33,415 nucleotides of DNA from JAGGSN01 sp965603725 (GCA_965603725.1 CBFDEC010000037.1:1-33415); one strand, 5' to 3'. Positions 15,791-25,033 are shown, counted from the stretch's first letter. Numbers and translations: made by a program. The notes: generated from the sequence alone by a model not told the origin.

Positions 15791-16552
15791 TTACATCACC
15801 ATTCCGCCATCAACATTTATCACCTGACCGGTGATATATGAGGCGCTGTCTGAAATCAAAAACGTTACCAGCCCCGCAATATCATCAGGCGTTCCCGCCC
15901 GTTTTAACGGTATGTTGTTCAAGAAAGCTTCTTTTACCTCATCAGGCAGACTTTCAGTCATATCGGTTTTGATAAATCCGGGGGCTATGGCATTAACGGT
16001 AATTCCTCTGCCGGCAAGCTCTTTGGCGGCCGATTTGGTTAAAGCGATTAAACCGGCTTTCGAGGCAGAATAATTTGCCTGTCCGGCATTGCCAATAATA
16101 CCCACAATAGACGCCATATTAATTATTCGCCCGTATCTTTTTTTCATCATTCCCCGGGCAGCGGCTTTGATACATAAAAAAGCACCTTTCAAATTCACCG
16201 CCATCACCGAATCCCACGACTGTTCGTCCAACCGGATTAGCAGATTATCTCGAGTAATGCCTGCGTTGTTAACAAGAACATCAACTCCACCAAAAGCGTC
16301 ATTGGCGGTATCAAACAGCGATCTTATATCCCCAGGTCTGGCAATATCTCCAGCAACGGAAATAGCTTTAATACCCTGGCTTTTTAGCTGTTCAGTCGCG
16401 CTGTTCGCCTGGTCTTCCAAAATATCGGAAATTACGATATTAGCTCCCAACCTGCCAATATGATTGGCAATCGCAAAACCAATACCTCTGGCTGAACCTG
16501 TTATCAGAGCGGTCTTGCCCGAGATACCCTTTAATACGGTTGAATCATTCAA
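15791..16552 (-). CDS. fabG: 3-oxoacyl-ACP reductase
   Basis: A 253-residue short-chain dehydrogenase that reduces 3-oxoacyl-ACP with NADPH. Seen: nucleotide motif TGSARGIGFAIA near residue 18, NNAG in VDVLVNNAGITRDN, and catalytic Tyr and Lys in YSASKAGLIALTKS (about residues 161 and 165). It ends in a conserved ITGQVINVDGGMVM. The start overlaps the end of fabD by four bases, so translation is coupled. Confidence 0.96.
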   Translation of the reverse strand: MNDSTVLKGISGKTALITGSARGIGFAIANHIGRLGANIVISDILEDQANSATEQLKSQGIKAISVAGDIARPGDIRSLFDTANDAFGGVDVLVNNAGITRDNLLIRLDEQSWDSVMAVNLKGAFLCIKAAARGMMKKRYGRIINMASIVGIIGNAGQANYSASKAGLIALTKSAAKELAGRGITVNAIAPGFIKTDMTESLPDEVKEAFLNNIPLKRAGTPDDIAGLVTFLISDSASYITGQVINVDGGMVM

Positions 16553-17472
16553 GCTTTTTCTCCAACAAATTTATCTAAATGCTCTACCCGGTCGATTCCT
16601 GTCATTGAATATTGTCTTCCTTTTAATGACCTTTTCAACAGCCCCTGAAGCGTTTTTCCCGGACCGACTTCATAATATTCATCTATTCCAAAAGCATCCA
16701 TCCTCATAATTGTCGGATACCATAAAACAGGCGATGTAACCTGTTCGCATAACAATTCCTTTATCTTCACCGGGTCATCAATTAATTCAGCGGACACATT
16801 AGCCACCACAGGAAATTCAAATTTATTAAAATTAAGCGACTCGATGAATTCCGTCATTTTTTCCCCGGCATACTGCATCAGCGGTGAATGGTAGGCGCCG
16901 CCGACTGCCAGCATAACGGTTTTTTTAGCGCCGGCATTTTTTAATTTTTCGCAGGTTATCTCGACAGCCTGCCTGGTACCGGAGATCGCCACCTGGCTTG
17001 GAGAATTATAATTGGCCGGCACAACATCATCAATACCGGATATAACATCTGCAACCTGCTGAAGAGTCAGACCAACGATGGCCGCCATCGTCCCGGGATT
17101 ATCATCACAACACTTTTGCATCAACTGCGAACGAAGTTTTACAGCGGCAAGTCCCTCTTCAAATGTGAATACTCCCGCAGAAACCAGCGCGGAGTATTCT
17201 CCGAGGCTATGACCGGCTGCAAGTTGAGGTCTGGAACCCGTCTTTTTAAGTATAGCATCAACGATCACGGAATGAACAAAGATTGCCGGCTGAGTATATT
17301 CAGTACGAACCAGCTTTTCCTCTGGTCCTTCAAAGCAGGTATGTTTCAGGTCAAGCTGAAGTATGTCGTCAGCCTTATCAAAATACTCCCTGGCAATATC
17401 GAATTCAGCGTACAAATCTTTGGCCATGCCTACATATTGAGATGCCTGTCCGGGGAATAAAAATGCTTTCAT
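16549..17472 (-). CDS. fabD: Malonyl-CoA-ACP transacylase
   Basis: A 307-residue enzyme that loads malonyl groups onto ACP. It begins AFLFPGQASQYVGMAKDLY, has the nucleophile serine in AAGHSLGEYSALVSAG (about residue 90), the partner histidine in GAYHSPLM and the VGPGKTLQGLLKR end block. The ATG at 17472 directly follows the original stop (TAA) of the broken fabH gene and overlaps the shifted stop of the remnant. Confidence 0.97.
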   Translation of the reverse strand: MKAFLFPGQASQYVGMAKDLYAEFDIAREYFDKADDILQLDLKHTCFEGPEEKLVRTEYTQPAIFVHSVIVDAILKKTGSRPQLAAGHSLGEYSALVSAGVFTFEEGLAAVKLRSQLMQKCCDDNPGTMAAIVGLTLQQVADVISGIDDVVPANYNSPSQVAISGTRQAVEITCEKLKNAGAKKTVMLAVGGAYHSPLMQYAGEKMTEFIESLNFNKFEFPVVANVSAELIDDPVKIKELLCEQVTSPVLWYPTIMRMDAFGIDEYYEVGPGKTLQGLLKRSLKGRQYSMTGIDRVEHLDKFVGEKA

Positions 17473-17705
17473 TTAGAACTCCACCACTGCCGAACTCCAG
17501 GCAAAACCGGCGGAATAGCAAGTTTTTTAGCAGTTGACTCGATAATTCTTAAGTTAGCTTGATGAGGTATTAAAAGATCAATCTCGTCAGAGTTGATTCC
17601 AGAATTTTTCAAAACGTTCTTTCCGGCTTTCTCCAGATTATGATTTGTAAGAATTTGTTCAGGAGCGCTCGATCCTGTACCCCTGATATGAGCGAATCTT
17701 TTCAT
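17469..17705 (-). pseudogene. fabH: fabH remnant with two internal deletions (ketoacyl-ACP synthase III)
   Basis: An open frame of 78 codons in the place where plsX-fabH-fabD operons carry a full fabH of about 330 codons. Residues 1-25 are the FabH start (MKRFAHIRGTGSSAPEQILT). The text then jumps to the C-terminal domain (NVLKNSGINSDEIDLLIPHQ and ANLRIIESTAKKLAIPP), leaving out some 200 residues with the active-site cysteine. After IPP the frame is shifted. In the other frame the final bases still encode GFAWSSAVVEF and a stop, which is the normal FabH C-terminus, joined directly to the fabD ATG. So a second piece of about 35-40 residues is also missing. The catalytic His of PHQAN remains, while the Cys and the later Asn are gone. 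It cannot be an active synthase. An assembly error is the main alternative. Confidence 0.85.
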
Positions 17706-18766
17706 TTCATTAAATCGTTTAAACGGCTAACAGTAGAAATTTCTGATTGACCGTTGGCATTAATTTTTTCCTGAATAACGTTGTTAACCTGTTTTCGAAC
17801 CATGTCTATGGCAACCAGAATAGCGTTTTTAATAGCTCGGGGAGATGAATTGCCATGGCATATTATACAAACCCCATTTATTCCCAGAAGCGGCGCGCCG
17901 CCATAATCGGCTGAGTCTAATGACTGTCTGAAATTTCTGAAAGCGGCTTTCATTAAAAAAGCGCCAAGCGTGGCAAACAGATTGCCGCGGATTTTTTGTT
18001 TTAGCCGTGTAGTCATAAAACTGCCCGTAGACTCGGCAAATTTTAGGACAATATTGCCGACAAAACCATCGCATACTACAACATCAGCGGCGCCCTTCAA
18101 TATATCGCGTCCCTCAACATTGCCGCAGAAATTCAAACTGGAACTGTCCAGCATTTTATGAGAGGCGATAGTCAACTCATTTCCCTTAGTCTGTTCCTCC
18201 CCGATTGATAACAGCCCTACTTTAGGATTTTTTACTTTAAGGATAAATTTCGAATACAGATAGCCCATTATCCCAAACTGGTAAAGGTGTTGGGCCTTAC
18301 AATCGGAATTGGCTCCGACGTCTAGAACCAGTACGACTCCCTCCTCGCTGGGGAAAAGAGCGGCAATCGCCGGACGGCTGACGCCTTTTAATCTCCCCAA
18401 AGTCAAAAGCGACGAGGCCATGACCGCGCCGGTATTGCCGGCTGATATGAAAGCATCAGCCCTGTCTTGTTTTTGAAGCGACAGCCCAACATTGATTGAT
18501 GAGCTCTTTTTCTGCCTGACCGCTTCAATAGGATTATCTCTCATATCAATATTTTCCGGCGCATCAACAACCTCAATTGGCATTTTTTCCGCCTTAAGGC
18601 CTTCAAGTTCCTGACCTATCCGCTGGGCATCGCCGACTAAAATTAATTTAACCTTGGGATGCAGCACACGGTAGCCCTGCACGGCCCCGGCTACAATTGA
18701 AAAAGGGGCGTTATCGCCACCCATAGCATCAATGGCAATTCTGATTTGAGAACCGGATATACTCAT
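17702..18766 (-). CDS. plsX: Phosphate acyltransferase PlsX
   Basis: A 354-residue peripheral membrane enzyme that makes acyl-phosphate from acyl-ACP for phospholipid synthesis. Recognised from IAIDAMGGDNAP at the start, DAFISAGNTGAVMA, LDVGANSDCKAQHLYQFGIMG, GNVEGRDILKGAADVVVCDG and FVGNIVLKFAES. It overlaps the fabH remnant by four bases and rpmF by one base, in the usual rpmF-plsX-fabH order. Reading through from plsX into the broken fabH would keep the operon coupled to fabD. Confidence 0.96.
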   Translation of the reverse strand: MSISGSQIRIAIDAMGGDNAPFSIVAGAVQGYRVLHPKVKLILVGDAQRIGQELEGLKAEKMPIEVVDAPENIDMRDNPIEAVRQKKSSSINVGLSLQKQDRADAFISAGNTGAVMASSLLTLGRLKGVSRPAIAALFPSEEGVVLVLDVGANSDCKAQHLYQFGIMGYLYSKFILKVKNPKVGLLSIGEEQTKGNELTIASHKMLDSSSLNFCGNVEGRDILKGAADVVVCDGFVGNIVLKFAESTGSFMTTRLKQKIRGNLFATLGAFLMKAAFRNFRQSLDSADYGGAPLLGINGVCIICHGNSSPRAIKNAILVAIDMVRKQVNNVIQEKINANGQSEISTVSRLNDLMK

Positions 18767-18948
18767 TAATCTTGCGTGACAGCCATTGCCTCACGTCCTT
18801 TATACCAGCCACAACTCGGGCAAACCTGGTGAGGTAATTTTTTTTCATGACAGTGCGAACATTCTATTATATTTGGCGCTTTCAATACCCAGTGTGTGCG
18901 CCTTTTGGCTCCGCGTGCCTTCGAATGTCTTCTTTTTGGAAGAGGCAT
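18766..18948 (-). CDS. rpmF: 50S ribosomal protein L32
   Basis: A 60-residue basic protein of the large ribosomal subunit. It begins PLPKRRHSKARGAKRRTHW and has a zinc ribbon CSHCHEKKLPHQVCPSCGWY with two CxxC pairs, the zinc-binding form. A strong ribosome site (AAAGGAG) precedes the ATG. It stands between the DUF177 gene and plsX, as in most bacteria. Confidence 0.97.
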   Translation of the reverse strand: MPLPKRRHSKARGAKRRTHWVLKAPNIIECSHCHEKKLPHQVCPSCGWYKGREAMAVTQD

Positions 18949-18972
18949 TTTATCTCCTTTAATTAAATTTGC

Positions 18973-19497
18973 TTATTCTATTCGATCGTCAAAAAGGTTT
19001 TTTAGAACATCCCAGCGTTCATCGCTCTTATCGGGTGTGCATTCACAATCGTTCTCGTTACGATTAACCCCGCACATCGGACACAAGCCTTTACAATCAT
19101 CACTGCACAGCGGCTTTAACGATATGTTCAATAAAATAGCGTCACGAACGCGTTGAGAAATATCAATGAAAGTCTGGCTTTTGGGAATGACCTCATAATC
19201 GTCGTCGTCATTATCCTCGGACTGCTCTTCAGGTAAATCAATCATCTGAACAACAAACTGCAAGCGTGTCTTAATAGCTAGATCGAATTGTTCCAGGCAT
19301 CTGCTGCATTCTATTTCGACCTCGCTGAAAACCTCGCCCTGGCAGATTATTTCATCGCCTGTCAGGGTGGCGGAAAGGTCAACCTCTATCGGAGAGGGAA
19401 ACTTTGCTCCAGCAATTGCAATTTCCATTTCCTCGGCAGACTCTGAAAAATGAAAATCGGTACCTTCAGGCTTTACCTGTCTGATTTCTATCCTCAT
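18973..19497 (-). CDS. DUF177 / YceD family protein
   Basis: A protein of about 174 residues of the YceD family, which is almost always encoded before rpmF and is linked to 23S rRNA maturation. Seen: FHFSESAEEMEI, SPIEVDLSATL, the cysteine pair ECSRCLEQF and a C-terminal zinc-ribbon-like part with CSDDC, CPMCG and CEC. An in-frame ATG 18 bases upstream (19515) would add six residues, but it lies in the spacer of the promoter read here. I therefore chose 19497 (MRIEIRQVKPEG); the transcript would then start about three bases before this ATG. Confidence 0.88.
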   Translation of the reverse strand: MRIEIRQVKPEGTDFHFSESAEEMEIAIAGAKFPSPIEVDLSATLTGDEIICQGEVFSEVEIECSRCLEQFDLAIKTRLQFVVQMIDLPEEQSEDNDDDDYEVIPKSQTFIDISQRVRDAILLNISLKPLCSDDCKGLCPMCGVNRNENDCECTPDKSDERWDVLKNLFDDRIE

Positions 19498-19506
19498 GAG
19501 TCTCGA

Positions 19507-19534
19507 AATAACCATAACCTAAAACATATGTCAA
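19507..19534 (-). promoter_or_regulatory. Promoter of the DUF177-rpmF-plsX-fab operon
   Basis: On the minus strand TTGACA (19529-19534), 16 bases, GTTATT (19507-19512); a 17-base reading gives TTATTT. The start would fall near 19500, three bases before the ATG at 19497, giving a nearly leaderless mRNA. Confidence 0.5.
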
Positions 19535-19777
19535 GAAAAAATTTGGCATGAAAACTGCCAAAAATTACTCTAAGAAAATTGAATATTATGAACCAGCCTT
19601 AACCATAAAAGAGACCTTCTTTACACCTTATTTTTTATTTTTATACTTTGAAAATCTAAGAATCAGAGCAAATCAAGTATTAGCTTTCGTCTTATAATTG
19701 CAAAATCATGTCATGATTCACGGATATTTGCGTTAAAATCTTATCATCAGCGTTATATCATATTCTGGAAATAATAC

Positions 19778-19813
19778 TTGACAAATTGTAATAAATACCT
19801 ATCTTAAATAGGT
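19778..19813 (+). promoter_or_regulatory. Promoter of the PAS-LuxR gene with a palindrome over the -10 box
   Basis: TTGACA at 19778-19783, 16-base spacer, TATCTT at 19800-19805. The -10 box lies inside ACCTAT-CTTAA-ATAGGT (19797-19813), a perfect six-base inverted repeat that could be an operator. The leader to the ATG at 19944 is about 130 bases. The rest of the 19516-19943 gap shows no gene. Confidence 0.5.
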
Positions 19814-19943
19814 AGATCAGGTTCCGCCGTGAGTGACATGATAATTTGACTTGGAGAAACTACCTAAACAGTGGAGTTAATTTCTTAATCTGATTTAATA
19901 CAAAAGCCTGGTTCAAAGTATTTAATCAATCTGTGTTAAAAAA

Positions 19944-22900
19944 ATGGATGAAAAATCAAAAAACACAAGACAACCTGAAAAAAGGATTGAAATTTCCCGC
20001 CTGAATGACCCTGAGCTCGTCTCTTCTCTGTCAGCCTCTGCTGATGACATTATTTTTAAGATAGTGCGCGTCAGTTCGATTGCTGCAACGATCTCCAGCC
20101 TATCGGACAGCCGTTATCTCGAGGTAAGCGACAGTTTTATACGTCTGTCAGGTTATGGCCGTGATGAATTAATTGGTCATCCATTATCTGAATATACTTC
20201 AGGTCTCAATCCGGGTGAAAATGATCCGGCTATAAGTATACTCCGGAAACGCAAATCAACAAGTAAATCGAAAATCAAGTTGAAAACTAAAACCGGAAAA
20301 GGGCGCATATGCTGCATAACGTCTAACCTTATTGAAATCAATGGTCAACAATGTCTGTTGAATTATTATGAGGATATTTTTACAGACAGACCCGATACTC
20401 AACAGCTTTCTCAATCTGATCGGAAACATTTCCATCTGGCTGAACAAGCGATGCTGGATAGCGAAGTAATATACCGGGCTGTCTGGGAGAACTCGCCAGC
20501 AGGAATTTGCCTGACAGATAAGGATGGTATTTACCATTATGTTAATCCGGCTTATTGCAGGATGTATGGGTATTCCGAAGAAGAATTATTAGGCCACTGT
20601 TATACTGATCTGATTTCACCAAAAAAAAATGATGGAAATCCTCTTGAAAACTACAATCGCGCATTCGAACTCGGCAAAATAACACCACCTGGAAAAACAC
20701 AGTTTATAAAAAAGAATGGAGAAAAAATCTGGATACAGTTTACCGGTGATTTTATCTGGCTAAATGACAAACCTCAATTTCTCGTTTCAATGAATGTCGA
20801 TATTACCGAACTGATTCAGGCTGAAGAAAAACTAAAGATATTTTCAAAAGCTATTAACAATTCGATTGACGGCATAGCTATGGGTAATCTCGAGGGCAGG
20901 ATTACCTATGCGAATGAAGTGTTTTGTAAAATGTTTGGCTACACCAAAGAAGAGTTAATAGGAAAAGAAATAGCCCTCATTTACGCTGAGGATCAGTTGC
21001 CAAAGCTGGAAAAAGCGCTAAAGGAAACGATGGAAGGCGGTTGGAAAGGTGAGTTGATTGGCAAGAAAAAAGACGGTGAGATCTTCCCCATCGCAATCTG
21101 TTCATCAAGAGTAGTGGGCGATAAGGGTAATGTTATTGCACGTATGGCTAGTCATAGAGACATTACCGAACGCAAACAGGCTGAGGATGCCCTGAAAAAC
21201 AGCGAAGAACGGTACCGCAGTGTAGTAGAAAACGCCAACGAAGCCATCCTGATTACCCAGGATGAGTTGATTAAGTATTCCAACCCAAAAATAACAGATA
21301 TATCCGGTTATTCTGTAGAAGAACTTGACTTGAAATCTACCACAGAGTTCATTCATCCTGAAGACAGGGAGATGATTCACAACTATTACCAAAAAAGACT
21401 AAAAGGTGAAAACGCTCCCAAAAGATATTCTTTCAGAATCATTCATAAAGACGGGAGCATTCGATGGCTTGAAATCACCTCAACCGCCATTACCTGGGAA
21501 AACAGGCCAGCAATACTCAGTTTCCTCCATGACATTACTGAACAAAAGCAGTCAGAACTGACGCTTAGAAAGGAGCAGGATTTCATTCGTTCACTCTTAG
21601 ACACTGCCAACAACCTGGTTGTTTGTCTCGACGAACAGGCCAGGGTAACTATATTTAACAGCGAGTTTGAAAAAGTATCAGGCTATTCTCGTGATGAGGT
21701 TATCGGCAAAAGCTGGCCGGAGATTTTTCTTCCCGAAGACCACCATCACCACACTACAAGGGATTTTGCCGAATGGGTCAGACAGCACCCACGGGACGTA
21801 TATGAAGGTCCGTTGAAGACCAAATCCGGAGAAATCAGGACAATCCTGTGGTCTAATTCAGCCCTATTTCATTCCGATTCTGATGATTTTACGGCTATTG
21901 CAGTCGGCCAGGACATCACCGAACGCAAGAAAGCCACTGAAGCTTTAAAAGAGAGCGAGAAAAAATACCGTCTGCTTGTCGAAAATGCCGGTGAACCTAT
22001 TTTTAACGTAAATTCCGACGGAGTTTTCCTGACCATGAACAAAGTTGCCGCAGAATACCTCAGCGGCAAACCGTCAGACTTCATCGGTAAAACATTGCGG
22101 GATTTATTTCCCCGGCAAATTGCCGAACGGCAAATGGAGTCGATAAAAAAGGCTATAACATCAGGGAAAAAAATCAACACTACAACAAAGACAATACTTA
22201 AGAATGAAGAAAAATGGTTCATTACTAACATTCAGCCTCTTATCTCGACTGATGGAAAAACAACCAGCGCCCTGCTGATTGCCAGCGATATTACCGAAAT
22301 AAAACAGCATGAAGTGAGAGGCAATGCCCGGTCGCAATTAATTGATAATCTGAGATCGGCAAAAGAGATTAACGAATGCTTGAAACTCGGCTGCCAGGCT
22401 ATCAAAGAGGCAAATATGTTTAAACGGGCTGTAATGACCCTGCACAATAAAGCCAAAGAGATCATTCACGCCGGTTATATTGGTCTTGAAGAAGATTTAG
22501 TTAAAATCGCCCTTAAAGCGCCGGCCCCTGATGACAAGCTTTCAAGAAAAATGACCCAGGAAAAATATCGCATTAATCATTCTTATTTCATCCCCGTTGA
22601 GGATGGTTTATTCAAGGAAGATTTAGGCAGGTATATTCCTCAGCAGGATAATGAAAAAGGCCTCTTTCTCAATTGGAAAAACGGCGACGAGTTTTTTGTG
22701 CCGATTATTGGCGCTAATAATAAACCCGAGGGATGGTTGTCTGTTGACACACCTTTCAACGGTAAAAGACCCGCTTTAGAAGACGCTGTTTATCTTGAAG
22801 AAATAATTGATATTGCAGGCAATAAAATACATGAAATTAAAAGTCTGGAACTATTGAGAAATGAACGTCAGACATTGCATGAAAAAAATATTACCCTCAG

Positions 22901-23282
22901 AGAAGTGCTCTCCCACATTGAAAAGGAAAAAATGGAAATTAAACATCAGGTCATTGATGAGATCGACAGCGCCATGATGCCGGCGCTTAAAAAGCTGATT
23001 AATAATGACGGTACGGTAAACAAAATATATTACAATATCTTGAATAATTGCCTTCAGTCACTGGCAAGCTCAACCGGTGGAATTCAGCGCCTGTTTTCCA
23101 AACTGTCTCCCCGGGAAGTTGAAATATGCAGCCTGATTAAAAACGACGCCAGTTCAAAAGAAATAGCCATTGAACTAAATATAAGCCTGACTACAGTGCA
23201 GAAACATCGAGAGATAATCCGTAAAAAACTCGGTATGACTAATAAAAACATAAACTTAGCATCTTTCCTCAAAAACCAATAA
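19944..23282 (+). CDS. Multi-PAS, GAF, LuxR-type HTH transcriptional regulator
   Basis: A 1112-residue soluble protein. Six PAS sensor domains follow one another (about residues 43-148, 173-290, 300-407, 420-535, 546-660, 673-785), several with the tail DITERK(K/Q)A that ends PAC motifs. Next comes a GAF-like domain (about 793-965), then a coiled coil (NITLREVLSHIEKEKMEIKH) and a LuxR-type HTH (about 1051-1109: LSPREVEICSLIKNDASSKE and LNISLTTVQKHREIIRKKLG). No histidine kinase, receiver, GGDEF or EAL domain and no membrane segment is present. It may thus sense a ligand or redox state in the cytoplasm and bind DNA directly, or work with a separate kinase. No good ribosome site stands before the ATG. 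It has its own promoter and is followed by a long hairpin, so it is probably monocistronic. Confidence 0.9.
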   Translation: MDEKSKNTRQPEKRIEISRLNDPELVSSLSASADDIIFKIVRVSSIAATISSLSDSRYLEVSDSFIRLSGYGRDELIGHPLSEYTSGLNPGENDPAISILRKRKSTSKSKIKLKTKTGKGRICCITSNLIEINGQQCLLNYYEDIFTDRPDTQQLSQSDRKHFHLAEQAMLDSEVIYRAVWENSPAGICLTDKDGIYHYVNPAYCRMYGYSEEELLGHCYTDLISPKKNDGNPLENYNRAFELGKITPPGKTQFIKKNGEKIWIQFTGDFIWLNDKPQFLVSMNVDITELIQAEEKLKIFSKAINNSIDGIAMGNLEGRITYANEVFCKMFGYTKEELIGKEIALIYAEDQLPKLEKALKETMEGGWKGELIGKKKDGEIFPIAICSSRVVGDKGNVIARMASHRDITERKQAEDALKNSEERYRSVVENANEAILITQDELIKYSNPKITDISGYSVEELDLKSTTEFIHPEDREMIHNYYQKRLKGENAPKRYSFRIIHKDGSIRWLEITSTAITWENRPAILSFLHDITEQKQSELTLRKEQDFIRSLLDTANNLVVCLDEQARVTIFNSEFEKVSGYSRDEVIGKSWPEIFLPEDHHHHTTRDFAEWVRQHPRDVYEGPLKTKSGEIRTILWSNSALFHSDSDDFTAIAVGQDITERKKATEALKESEKKYRLLVENAGEPIFNVNSDGVFLTMNKVAAEYLSGKPSDFIGKTLRDLFPRQIAERQMESIKKAITSGKKINTTTKTILKNEEKWFITNIQPLISTDGKTTSALLIASDITEIKQHEVRGNARSQLIDNLRSAKEINECLKLGCQAIKEANMFKRAVMTLHNKAKEIIHAGYIGLEEDLVKIALKAPAPDDKLSRKMTQEKYRINHSYFIPVEDGLFKEDLGRYIPQQDNEKGLFLNWKNGDEFFVPIIGANNKPEGWLSVDTPFNGKRPALEDAVYLEEIIDIAGNKIHEIKSLELLRNERQTLHEKNITLREVLSHIEKEKMEIKHQVIDEIDSAMMPALKKLINNDGTVNKIYYNILNNCLQSLASSTGGIQRLFSKLSPREVEICSLIKNDASSKEIAIELNISLTTVQKHREIIRKKLGMTNKNINLASFLKNQ

Positions 23283-23397
23283 TACCTATTTACATATACG
23301 CAATATCTAAGTAATATACTCGTATTGACATAAATGCATCAAAGCATATGTTATACAGCATATTGATATATTGAAATTACCTGTTTGTTGTAGATTG

Positions 23398-23438
23398 ACA
23401 GTGGTTTTAGCGCCTGGGGGGAGCGTTAATACCACTGT
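23398..23438 (+). terminator. Probable terminator after the PAS-LuxR gene
   Basis: Long hairpin: arms ACAGTGGTTTTAGCGC and GCGTTAATACCACTGT (two imperfect pairs), loop of nine bases, followed by TAATCTTTTT. It lies 115 bases past the stop at 23282. Confidence 0.55.
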
Positions 23439-23506
23439 TAATCTTTTTGGCTTATAATAGATTTCTATATGAAAATGCATTATAACTTGCTGATGAAATT
23501 AATCCA

Positions 23507-23549
23507 CAGGGATGTTTTGCAATATCTCTTATCCTATGATACATCCCTG
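23507..23549 (-). terminator. Hairpin after the aminotransferase gene, possible terminator
   Basis: Arms CAGGGATG and CATCCCTG (eight perfect pairs) with a loop of 27 bases, 18 bases past the stop at 23567 of the minus-strand gene. No clear T run, so the role is uncertain. Confidence 0.35.
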
Positions 23550-23566
23550 CTGGGTAATAGCATCAG

Positions 23567-24850
23567 CTATCCGACCAGGACTTGCTCAAGCTTTTCGGCC
23601 AAATAATTTATCTCTTCTTGGTTTATAATAAGCGGCGGAGATATCCGGATTGTATGACCATGGCTGTCGTTGGCTAAGACGCCCAGTTCAAGCAGCTTTT
23701 TGCAAAAAGCCATGGCATTCCCGTTTTTCATTTCGATCCCAATAAAAAGACCCCGTCCCCGGACCTCTTTTACATGCGATGAACGGCTGGCGATATCGTC
23801 AATTTTTGCTTTCAGGATTTTGCCCATTTTAACTGAACGTTCGGCAAGTTTCTCCTCAATGATAACATCGATAGCGGCATTTCCGGCAACGCAGGCAAGA
23901 GGATAACCGCCGTATGTTGAACCATCGCGCCCGGGCTGGAAAGCGATATCCATCAGCTTTGAATTGGTGACAAAAATCGACAAAGGTACCAGTCCGCCCG
24001 AAATAGCCTTGCCGAGGACTACTCCATCGGGTACAACATTTTCATGTTCGAAACAGAACATCCTGCCTGTGCGGCCCAGACCGACCTGGATTTCATCGAA
24101 AACGAGCATAAGATCATTCTTGTCGGCAAGGTCTCGCAAGCCATAAAGGAAACCATCAGGCGGCTGGTACATTCCGCCCTCACCCTGCATCGGCTCAACC
24201 AGGATGCCGCACGTGTTTTCATTGACAGCTTTCTCGACCGCTTCCAGGTCGCCGAAATCACAGTGAACAAAGCCCGGAGTAAGCGGGCCGAATCCCTCCT
24301 TATATTTCTGTGTCGATGATAAAGATATGGTGGTAATCATTCGGCCGTGAAAGTTATTGTTGAAAACGATTATCTCCTGCTTGCCGTCGGCGATGCCTTT
24401 GGACTTATAGCCATAATAGCGCATCATCTTGATAGCGGTCTCCACCGATTCGACGCCGCCGTTTTTTGGCAGGATCTTGTTGCCGTTCTCACCGAAATGC
24501 GGAGCCATCTGGGGAACAAGTGTCGCCGCTTTTTTAAGGAACTCGCCCATCGAATCGGTATAAACCGCATTTGAAATTACCGAACCGTAACTGCCGTTGA
24601 GCGCCTCAACCAATGCCCTGACTATCTTCGGATGATGATGTCCCGGGTTAGCGGCCGAATAGGCGGCTAAACAGTCGAGATATTTTTTGCCATTTTGATC
24701 GGTAAGCCAGCAGCCTTCTGCTTTTCTAACAACAAGGTTTAGACGGCCGTAATGGTGAGCGCCGTATGTATTTGCGAAATTTAATATCTGATCATCGGAT
24801 GTCTGACAGAAACCGAATATTTCTTTATTTATTGATTTAATGTTAGTCAT
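23567..24850 (-). CDS. rocD: Ornithine aminotransferase-like class III aminotransferase
   Basis: A 427-residue PLP enzyme of class III. The closest match by eye is ornithine-oxo-acid transaminase, which turns ornithine and 2-oxoglutarate into glutamate semialdehyde and glutamate. Seen: the substrate-binding block LAAYSAANPGHHHPKI, FHGRMITTISLSST, the cofactor aspartate in LVFDEIQVGLGRTG and the Schiff-base lysine in VVLGKAISGGLVPLS (about residue 280), then GSTYGGYPLACV. Acetylornithine or other omega-aminotransferases are possible alternatives; the YSAANPGHHHP form favours RocD. It stands alone, with a promoter about 155 bases upstream and a leader that can form a hairpin. Confidence 0.82.
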   Translation of the reverse strand: MTNIKSINKEIFGFCQTSDDQILNFANTYGAHHYGRLNLVVRKAEGCWLTDQNGKKYLDCLAAYSAANPGHHHPKIVRALVEALNGSYGSVISNAVYTDSMGEFLKKAATLVPQMAPHFGENGNKILPKNGGVESVETAIKMMRYYGYKSKGIADGKQEIIVFNNNFHGRMITTISLSSTQKYKEGFGPLTPGFVHCDFGDLEAVEKAVNENTCGILVEPMQGEGGMYQPPDGFLYGLRDLADKNDLMLVFDEIQVGLGRTGRMFCFEHENVVPDGVVLGKAISGGLVPLSIFVTNSKLMDIAFQPGRDGSTYGGYPLACVAGNAAIDVIIEEKLAERSVKMGKILKAKIDDIASRSSHVKEVRGRGLFIGIEMKNGNAMAFCKKLLELGVLANDSHGHTIRISPPLIINQEEINYLAEKLEQVLVG

Positions 24851-24935
24851 AATTGCTCCTTATTAAATTGTCTGAACTATCGAGTAAATTATAAAAAGAT
24901 GTATATAGAAATTTACAACTGCCCTTTCAGGTAGA

Positions 24936-24956
24936 TTCGCCACAGCGTTTGGCGAA
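24936..24956 (-). promoter_or_regulatory. Leader hairpin of the aminotransferase gene
   Basis: Arms TTCGCCA and TGGCGAA, seven perfect pairs with a seven-base loop, inside the predicted leader between the promoter and the ATG at 24850. There is no T run after it, so it is not an ordinary terminator. Confidence 0.35.
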
Positions 24957-25005
24957 CTAACTGGTTGAAAATTTCGTTGTTACAGGTATTTTTTTTCATG
25001 CGCCA

Positions 25006-25033
25006 AATGTATAACTTTAAAATATTTTGTCAA
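25006..25033 (-). promoter_or_regulatory. Promoter of the aminotransferase gene (TTGACA, 16 bp, TACATT)
   Basis: On the minus strand TTGACA (25028-25033), 16-base spacer, TACATT (25006-25011). Predicted start near 25000, leaving a leader of about 150 bases. It lies just past the stop of the 51-codon gene (25077). Confidence 0.55.

Noticed and set aside
17829..18074. 81-codon minus-strand frame inside plsX
   Set aside because: Overlaps plsX in another frame on the same strand; plsX is intact and well conserved.
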